Positions 5,908 through 10,040 of a stretch of 10,040 nucleotides of DNA are shown one piece after another. Where the stretch lies: assembly GCA_050486105.1 (NCBI GenBank), contig JBJHCR010000243.1, positions 1 to 10,040 of the forward strand, read 5' to 3'. A program made the translations under genes and the position numbers. The notes beneath the pieces were generated by a model. It did not search any database. It saw only the letters and a program-made list of their open reading frames with translations, and was not told where the DNA came from. How positions within the stretch are numbered: position 1 is the stretch's first letter; every line of letters starts with the position of its first letter. The DNA comes from JAEXNA01 sp050486105 (lineage in GTDB: Bacteria; Vulcanimicrobiota; Xenobia; Xenobiales; JADMJV01).

Positions 5908-7062
5908 ATGCGGTCCACGGCAGAGATTGTGATCGTCGGGGCTGGGGTCCTCGGCTGTAGTATCGCCTACCATCTAACCCATAAAGGGGCCACCGATGTG
6001 GTGGTGCTTGACAAAGGCGCGATCTGTAGCGGGGAGACCGCTAAGTCCGGAGGCTTCATACAGACCCACTGGTCAAGCCTAAATGAGGTTCGTCTCATTG
6101 ATTCATCTCGCTCCTGGTTCTGGGAATGGACCGAGACTTTTGAGGAGGATTGCAAATTCATCGAGACGGGCTACCTTCACGTGACCGGTCCGGAACAAGA
6201 AGAGAAGGTGAGGGCTTGCCACCAGATGCTTCTCGACGAAGGCATCGAGTCGCACTGGCTAAAGCCCATCGAGCTCAAACGTCTGCAGCCCATCTTAAAT
6301 GTCCGAGACCTGGTTGGAGGAGCCTACGAGCCTCGCAGCGGTTGGGCAGACCCAGTGGCGACCACGCTAAGTATCGCCGGAAAAGCCAAGAGTCAAGGCG
6401 CTGAATTCATAGAGGGGGTCCAAGTTCGCCAATTGCGCCAGCAGTCTGGTCGGGTCACCGGAGTGGAGACCGACCGAGGCTTCCTCTCCTGTCCAACTGT
6501 GATCCTAGCCGCCGGACCCTGGACCCCTCTGCTCCATCCTGACCCTTCCACTCCCCTTCCGATCCGGGTCAAGCGAGGACAGGTTTGCTACACCGATCGA
6601 CCTGTAGGTCTACCAAGTAGAGAACTCGCCTTTTACGACGAGATTACCGGGCTCTACACCCATACCGATGGAGACTGCAACCTGGTTGGAATCGACTGGT
6701 ATTTCGAGCCGGTCTGGCACCCCGACACTTACGACACCGAGATTGATGGAGACTATGTCGAGGCGGCGCTCGGTGCCCTAGGTCATCGATTTCCAGCTCT
6801 GGGGACGGCAGGGCTCAAGCGCGGGGTGGTCGGGCTCTACGACTTTACCCCGGACGGACATCCGATCATCGACGGGCCGATCGGAGGTCTCGATGGCTAC
6901 TATGTGGCTGCGGGGTTCAGTGGAGCCGGCTTCAAGAGCGCTCCCATGACCGGACTGGGATTGGCCGAGCTTGTCCTTGAAGGTAAGTTCAGCAGCGTCG
7001 ATATCGCCTTCCTCGGCCTTGACAGATTCACCGAGTCGAACAGTTGGCATCGCAGCAGCTAG
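5908..7062 (+). CDS. FAD-dependent amine/amino-acid oxidoreductase (DAO fold, SoxB/DadA-like)
   Basis: A 384-residue flavoenzyme expected to oxidise a C-N bond of an amine or amino acid to an imine. The N-terminal Rossmann dinucleotide motif is VGAGVLGCSIAYHL (GxGxxG at 11-16), followed by VVVLDKG. SGETAKSGGF (41-50) corresponds to the G(S/A)TG(R/K)SGGG loop of sarcosine-oxidase-beta-like proteins. A second FAD contact, VILAAGPWTP, lies near residues 197-206, and the end has YDFTPDGHPIIDG (311-323) and GFSGAGFKSAP (336-346), where most relatives have His instead of Ala. By eye the cysteine that covalently holds FAD in monomeric sarcosine oxidase is Gly309, so FAD is probably non-covalent. No signal peptide, so cytoplasmic. 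It starts 3 nt after the cupin-aaRS gene, without its own good ribosome site, suggesting translational coupling. Substrate not deducible; a product of the neighbouring ligase-like protein is one possibility. Confidence 0.9.
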   Translation: MRSTAEIVIVGAGVLGCSIAYHLTHKGATDVVVLDKGAICSGETAKSGGFIQTHWSSLNEVRLIDSSRSWFWEWTETFEEDCKFIETGYLHVTGPEQEEKVRACHQMLLDEGIESHWLKPIELKRLQPILNVRDLVGGAYEPRSGWADPVATTLSIAGKAKSQGAEFIEGVQVRQLRQQSGRVTGVETDRGFLSCPTVILAAGPWTPLLHPDPSTPLPIRVKRGQVCYTDRPVGLPSRELAFYDEITGLYTHTDGDCNLVGIDWYFEPVWHPDTYDTEIDGDYVEAALGALGHRFPALGTAGLKRGVVGLYDFTPDGHPIIDGPIGGLDGYYVAAGFSGAGFKSAPMTGLGLAELVLEGKFSSVDIAFLGLDRFTESNSWHRSS

Positions 7063-7095
7063 AAAATTCCCTGAACCTGGAAAGGAAAACCATCG

Positions 7096-7452
7096 ATGGC
7101 TTCCATCACCGTACTCACCCAACCGATTGAACTCTACGACGATCCGCTTCCCGAACGGGAGGTGCTCGAAGGGAGTCCCGACGCCAAACTGTACATCACC
7201 GCCGAATCGGTCGAAGGCGACTCTCGATCGGGCTTATGGACCTGTCCAACGGGTAAATACCGCTTCTTTTTTCCCTATGAAGAGTATGTTTATATCGTAG
7301 AGGGTCGAGTTCATATTGAAGATCGTTTTCCCCCCCGTCGCTCTTACACCCTCGGTCCCGGCGACACCGCATACTTTCCCATCGGAGCCAAGACCGTCTG
7401 GACCGTCACTGAACCGCTGAAGAAGTTCTTTGTGGCTTGTGACCCGGCTTAA
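7096..7452 (+). CDS. Small cupin of the DUF861 (EutQ/ureidoglycine-aminohydrolase-like) type
   Basis: A 118-residue single-domain protein. The central part, SGLWTCPTGKYRFFFPYEEY followed by VYIVEGRVHIED, then LGPGDTAYFPIGAKTVWTVT and KKFFV, matches the cupin_3/DUF861 pattern: G(I/L)W.C.pGk.r....E..y.leG.v......lgpGD...fP.G...tW.v.e...Kf. Members include EutQ-like and (S)-ureidoglycine aminohydrolase-like proteins, and many are uncharacterised partners of amine- or amino-acid-related clusters. The usual HxH metal ligands of motif 1 are absent (FFFPYEEY), unlike the cupin fused to the aaRS-like protein two genes upstream. AAGGAAAA precedes the ATG by 9 nt, and the gap to the FAD gene is only 33 nt, so it closes the operon. 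It may act as an isomerase, hydrolase or small-ligand binder; the sequence alone cannot decide. Confidence 0.85.
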   Translation: MASITVLTQPIELYDDPLPEREVLEGSPDAKLYITAESVEGDSRSGLWTCPTGKYRFFFPYEEYVYIVEGRVHIEDRFPPRRSYTLGPGDTAYFPIGAKTVWTVTEPLKKFFVACDPA

Positions 7453-7570
7453 CCTCTCGATTTCTTAGAGTTCAATAAAACCATTCTCTCCTTCCAGACG
7501 AGGTGGCTTGTGGGCGCGCTAGAACCGACCGTGGCAGCCCGAAACGAGGGGCACCAAGGGCCGCCTCTTT

Positions 7571-7596
7571 GCCGGGCTACGGTTCGTCAGCCCGGC
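7571..7596. terminator. Hairpin at the end of the cupin-aaRS operon
   Basis: GCCGGGCT (7571-7578) and AGCCCGGC (7589-7596) form a perfect 8-bp GC-rich stem with a 10-nt loop, about 120 nt after the cupin stop and immediately before the rpmB promoter. There is no T-run behind it, so it is a terminator only by position; it could instead slow read-through or protect a 3' end. Confidence 0.35.
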
Positions 7597-7602
7597 GAAG
7601 CC

Positions 7603-7631
7603 TTGACACTCGGGGTTCGGCTAGCTATTAT
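7603..7631 (+). promoter_or_regulatory. Sigma70-type promoter of rpmB
   Basis: A perfect -35 hexamer TTGACA (7603-7608) is separated by exactly 17 nt from TATTAT (7626-7631), a five-of-six match to TATAAT. Transcription would begin around 7638, giving a leader of about 50 nt before the rpmB ATG. This is the clearest promoter in the window, as expected for a highly expressed ribosomal protein gene. Confidence 0.8.
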
Positions 7632-7687
7632 CGTTCTTCCGAGGGCTAGACCTTTGTTGTAAGCCCTGTGGAAAAAAGGAGAATTCG

Positions 7688-7915
7688 ATGTCACGCGTAT
7701 GTCAACTCACTGGAAAAAAGCCAGGGGTGGGAAATAAAGTTTCGCACTCCCAGAGAAAGACTCGTCGCCGCTGGTTGCCGAATTTGGTGACCCAGAAGTT
7801 CTGGTTGGAGAGCGAAGGTCGCTGGGTGCGCCTGCGAGTGAGCACCCGAGGGCTCAAGACCATCAAAAAGCTGGGATTGGAAAAAGCTCTGAAAAAGTAC
7901 GGAGTCAAAGCCTAG
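7688..7915 (+). CDS. rpmB: Large-subunit ribosomal protein bL28
   Basis: A 75-residue basic protein beginning MSRVCQLTGKKPGVGNKVSH, followed by KTRRRWLPNL and KFWLESEGRWVRLRVSTRGL, with a KKLGLEKAL ending. These are the conserved blocks of bL28, a 50S subunit protein, and the length is normal (about 60-80). It is the zinc-free form: only one cysteine is present, not the CxxC pairs of the C+ form. AAAGGAGA stands 6 nt before the ATG, a strong ribosome site matching a highly expressed gene, and a near-consensus promoter lies upstream. rpmG (bL33), which often follows rpmB, is not next; the downstream gene is an exported methyltransferase 137 nt away, so rpmB is probably a single-gene unit. Confidence 0.97.
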   Translation: MSRVCQLTGKKPGVGNKVSHSQRKTRRRWLPNLVTQKFWLESEGRWVRLRVSTRGLKTIKKLGLEKALKKYGVKA

Positions 7916-7972
7916 GACCGACGATCTCCGTTACGGCGTTCTTCGTCTTGGCGGAAAAAAGCGTTCAATGAG

Positions 7973-7990
7973 AGCAGTCGTAAGGCTGCT
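7973..7990 (+). terminator. Possible weak terminator after rpmB
   Basis: AGCAGT (7973-7978) and GCTGCT (7985-7990) can pair as a 6-bp stem with one G-U pair and a short loop, followed by TTGTTCGTTT, a moderately T-rich tail. A second hairpin, GAGAAG (8006-8011) with CTTCTC (8029-8034), lies just before the next gene. Both are short, so the call is tentative. Confidence 0.35.
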
Positions 7991-8052
7991 TTGTTCGTTT
8001 CCCCGGAGAAGAGCGGAAGGCTCTAGCGCTTCTCGAGAGAAAGGCTGAGCCC

Positions 8053-8742
8053 ATGCGAAATGCAAGTTTTCTTACCTGGGCTCTTCTCCTTGTAGCTTTA
8101 TTGGGGCTGGGCCCAGCTTATAGTCAACATCATCACGACGAATCTCACGGCGGGCACACCCATCGATTTGACGATGTGCAGAAATGGATAGAGCGCTTCG
8201 AAGAGCCCGAGCGAGATGAGTGGCAGCGCCCGGATCTGGTGGTCGAGAAAATTGGGCTTGAACCGGGAATGAACGTTGCTGATATCGGAGCGGGTTCGGG
8301 ATATTTCACCCGGCGCATGGCTGCCCAGATCGCTCCCGGTGGCTTGGCCTTTGCGGTGGACATAGAGCCGGGTTTTTTCCCTTTTGTGTTGGAACGAGCT
8401 AGGCAGGAGCAGCAGAACAATCTGTTGACCATCGAGGCCAGTGAAACTGATCCCTATCTCCCCGAGGGTGCTCTAGACGTCATTTTCTTGTGCAACACTC
8501 TCCACCACATTGATTCTCGAGAATCCTATTATGAGAAACTCAAACAGGGATTGAAAGACGAAGGACGTCTGGTGATCGTCGAGTTCTTCAATGACCGTGA
8601 AATCCCGATCGGGCCAGGTCCGGAAATGCGCCTGGGGTCGAAAGAATTGATCCGGGAATTAGAAGCCGCCGGGTTCGTGGTGGAGGTGGATCGAGAGACT
8701 CTTCCCTATCAGTATATTGTAACGGCAAAATTGCCAAGATAG
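8053..8742 (+). CDS. Exported class I SAM-dependent methyltransferase with His-rich N-terminus
   Basis: A 229-residue protein. Residues 1-24 look like a Sec signal peptide (MRNASFLTWALLLVALLGLG, cleavage after AYS), followed by a histidine-rich stretch QHHHDESHGGHTHRF. FDDVQKWIERFEEPERDEWQ and RPDLVVEKIGLEPGMNV lead into the Rossmann SAM site VADIGAGSGYFT (75-86), with an acidic residue after strand 2 (AVDIEP), the LDVIFLCNTLHHI motif and LVIVEFF. This domain order recurs in exported methyltransferases of several phyla whose substrate and source of periplasmic SAM are unknown to me. The His cluster might bind metal, or the signal might anchor the enzyme. The ribosome site is weak (GAGAAAGG before ATG 8053). 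It may share transcription with the phosphatase gene 85 nt downstream. Confidence 0.88.
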   Translation: MRNASFLTWALLLVALLGLGPAYSQHHHDESHGGHTHRFDDVQKWIERFEEPERDEWQRPDLVVEKIGLEPGMNVADIGAGSGYFTRRMAAQIAPGGLAFAVDIEPGFFPFVLERARQEQQNNLLTIEASETDPYLPEGALDVIFLCNTLHHIDSRESYYEKLKQGLKDEGRLVIVEFFNDREIPIGPGPEMRLGSKELIRELEAAGFVVEVDRETLPYQYIVTAKLPR

Positions 8743-8827
8743 CCTTCCTCAATTTGGGGTTGGGATGGGAGGAATGAAAAGCGCCAATCTTGGCGAATGC
8801 GCGTTCGAACAAAATCTTGGAGGTCTT

Positions 8828-9814
8828 ATGAACACTATGCGCGCTTTTCGCCTCTTCGGGGGGACTTTAATACTTGCAGGCCTTCTGTTTTGCCCTGCCG
8901 TGGCAGAGCAGTCGCCGGTTTTAGACAAGCCAGCCCAGGTTCAACATCAACCTCTGGCCGAACTCTGGGTTCGAACCAGTGCCGAGTATAGAGCTCTCTG
9001 TCATCAAACGTACAATATGGCAACGGATCAACTCTGGAGATGGTCGGACCTTTTCGAGGTTACCGAGGGCGACACCAAAGCTTATTTGCCAGGTTCGGAT
9101 CGACCTGTCGCCATCATCTTGGATCTTGACGAGACAGTGATCGACAACAGTGGTTTTCAGGCCTTCACTGCTCGAACAGGGGCCAGCTTCAACGAGCAGA
9201 TCTGGGATGCCTGGGTGGACTTTCAGGCCATCAATAGATCGGCGGGAGCTGCCGTGCCTGGGGCTCCGGAGTTTTTGGCTGAGGCCAAAAAGCTTGGAGT
9301 CACACCTATTTATATAACCAATAGAATGGTGGGTCAGGAACAAGCGACCATCGAAGTTTTGAAGAACCTCGGAATCTGTGTTGAGAATATCGAAGAGCGG
9401 CTCTTCCATCGTCTACCATCGGCTGAAGAGAATCAACGGGCCAAAGATGTGATCGCTCTGTTGGGGATCGATCCCAAATCCGAGGAGGCCAAGATGTTGC
9501 TGAATGGGGAGGGAAAGAAGGAAGCGCGCCGCCGACTGGTTCAACAGAACTTCGATGTGGTGGCCTACTTCGGCGATGTGCTTGGAGACTTTGAGCCCTA
9601 TCTCGAAGAAGTCGAAACGGGCAAGCCGGCCTATACGGCTCGCAAAGCTGAGGCTGACAAGCAGAGCGAGCGTTGGGGCCGGACCTGGTTCCATTTGCCC
9701 AATCCTATGTATGGACCCTGGGCTCCCGGTGACACCATCCCCAAAGACCAGATTTACCAGTCTCTGGAGGACTATGGCTTCGAAGTCTACCTGAAGGGTC
9801 GCAGGGTTCCCTAG
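8828..9814 (+). CDS. Exported HAD acid phosphatase, lipoprotein e(P4) family
   Basis: A 328-residue class C-like acid phosphatase/5'-nucleotidase expected in the periplasm or outer membrane. Known family members dephosphorylate nucleotides and related phosphomonoesters to salvage nucleosides and cofactors. An N-terminal signal (LFGGTLILAGLLFCPAVA) probably ends at AVA-EQ; LLFC is not a canonical lipobox, so lipid attachment is uncertain. HAD motif I is ILDLDETVIDNS (D99, D101), motif II IYITNR (163-166), motif III Lys is in GKKEARRRLV (230-239), and motif IV is YFGDVLGDF with acidic residues D250 and D254. HQTYNMATDQLW and the late GRTWFHLPNPMYGPW are typical of the family. ATG 8828 is chosen because GGAGG lies 4 nt upstream (8819-8823) and the signal peptide begins there; an in-frame start at 8765 would bury it. 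Complete and intact. Confidence 0.93.
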   Translation: MNTMRAFRLFGGTLILAGLLFCPAVAEQSPVLDKPAQVQHQPLAELWVRTSAEYRALCHQTYNMATDQLWRWSDLFEVTEGDTKAYLPGSDRPVAIILDLDETVIDNSGFQAFTARTGASFNEQIWDAWVDFQAINRSAGAAVPGAPEFLAEAKKLGVTPIYITNRMVGQEQATIEVLKNLGICVENIEERLFHRLPSAEENQRAKDVIALLGIDPKSEEAKMLLNGEGKKEARRRLVQQNFDVVAYFGDVLGDFEPYLEEVETGKPAYTARKAEADKQSERWGRTWFHLPNPMYGPWAPGDTIPKDQIYQSLEDYGFEVYLKGRRVP

Positions 9815-9817
9815 AAC

Positions 9818-9853
9818 CCACCGACTCACTCGGTGGTAGCCCCTCTTGGGGGC
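9818..9853. terminator. Tandem hairpins after the phosphatase gene
   Basis: CCACCGA (9818-9824) pairs with TCGGTGG (9830-9836) over a 5-nt loop. Two bases later GCCCC (9839-9843) pairs with GGGGC (9849-9853). The first begins four bases after the phosphatase stop. No T-run follows either stem, so the ending would not be a classical intrinsic terminator, but two adjacent GC-rich hairpins right after a stop are suggestive. Confidence 0.45.
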
Positions 9854-9960
9854 GTGTCCCCTGCCAGGAGGCAACCTTAGAAGTCGATTTGGAAACAGTC
9901 TAGAGGTCCGACCGGGAACCCCCTTGACAGATTGCGAAGTGCATTTTGGTCCTGTGGAAT

Positions 9961-9989
9961 TGGACATTTTTGCGTAATATCGAGAATAT
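9961..9989 (+). promoter_or_regulatory. Possible promoter for the gene leaving the window
   Basis: TGGACA (9961-9966, five of six to TTGACA) is followed after 17 nt by GAATAT (9984-9989), a partial -10. The flanking DNA is clearly more AT-rich than the rest of the window. A perfect TTGACA also stands at 9924-9929, but nothing like a -10 lies 16-18 nt after it. Tentative. Confidence 0.35.
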
Positions 9990-10023
9990 TTGGCGACAAA
10001 TGGACGATTTCACAGGGACAATA

Positions 10024-10040
10024 ATGAACGAGCAAGATGT
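10024..10040 (+). CDS. First codons of a gene cut by the window edge
   Basis: ATG 10024 opens MNEQD, with ACAGGGA 6 nt upstream as a passable ribosome-binding site and a possible promoter at 9961-9989. The position after terminator-like hairpins and an AT-rich promoter zone makes a gene start reasonable, but five residues identify nothing. Confidence 0.35.

Noticed and set aside
8883..8894. Lipobox in the phosphatase signal peptide
   Set aside because: LLFC has Phe before Cys where Gly, Ala or Ser is expected; a signal peptidase I site after AVA fits better.
9924..9929. Perfect TTGACA as a -35 box
   Set aside because: No -10-like hexamer occurs 16-18 nt downstream (the sequence there is TGGTCC), so a promoter is not called at this site.
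9413..9967. 184-codon open frame on the minus strand
   Set aside because: Antisense to the phosphatase gene and its downstream hairpins; the plus frame has the HAD motifs, so this is a shadow.
9961..9974. Sigma54 -24/-12 element (TGGACA...TTGC)
   Set aside because: The GG and GC dinucleotides are 8 nt apart rather than the required 10.

Overview
The window looks like a piece of chromosome from a Gram-negative bacterium of moderate-to-high GC (mid-50s percent by eye). The evidence is two exported proteins with Sec-type signal peptides, a bL28 ribosomal protein of the zinc-free form, and sigma70-like promoter elements. The style of the MutM-like, M1-peptidase-like and exported-methyltransferase sequences reminds me of Acidobacteriota or the former Deltaproteobacteria, but nothing here fixes the phylum. 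I see no IS element, integrase, CRISPR array, tRNA or rRNA.

Left part (1-3900) mixes one intact gene with decayed ones. A minus-strand C-terminal scrap of an M1 (leukotriene-A4-hydrolase-like) aminopeptidase meets, around 145-165, a frameshifted plus-strand gene for a small two-helix membrane protein. An intact APH-family phosphotransferase gene follows (740-1621). Just behind it is a MutM/Fpg-family DNA glycosylase gene (1650-2283) broken by an in-frame internal deletion, a frame-changing deletion and loss of its zinc-finger end. From about 2290 to 3900 no intact gene can be supported. There are short coding-like scraps, a strong hairpin (2832-2869), a 20-bp imperfect repeat and a small ORF directly ahead of the next operon.

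Middle part (3900-7452) is the most interesting. Three tightly spaced plus-strand genes form a likely operon: (i) a 664-residue fusion of a metal-binding cupin with a complete methionyl-tRNA-synthetase-like protein, whose Met-pocket, KMSKS and anticodon-reading positions look altered; (ii) a SoxB/DadA-type FAD-dependent amine or amino-acid oxidoreductase; (iii) a small cupin of the DUF861/EutQ-like type. I infer a small-molecule (amino-acid ligation and oxidation) pathway rather than ordinary translation. Its substrate cannot be read from the sequence.

Right part (7453-10040) is housekeeping and envelope. A textbook sigma70 promoter drives rpmB (bL28). It is followed by an exported, His-rich SAM-dependent methyltransferase and an exported HAD acid phosphatase of the lipoprotein e(P4) family, then tandem hairpins, a possible promoter and the first codons of a gene that leaves the window.
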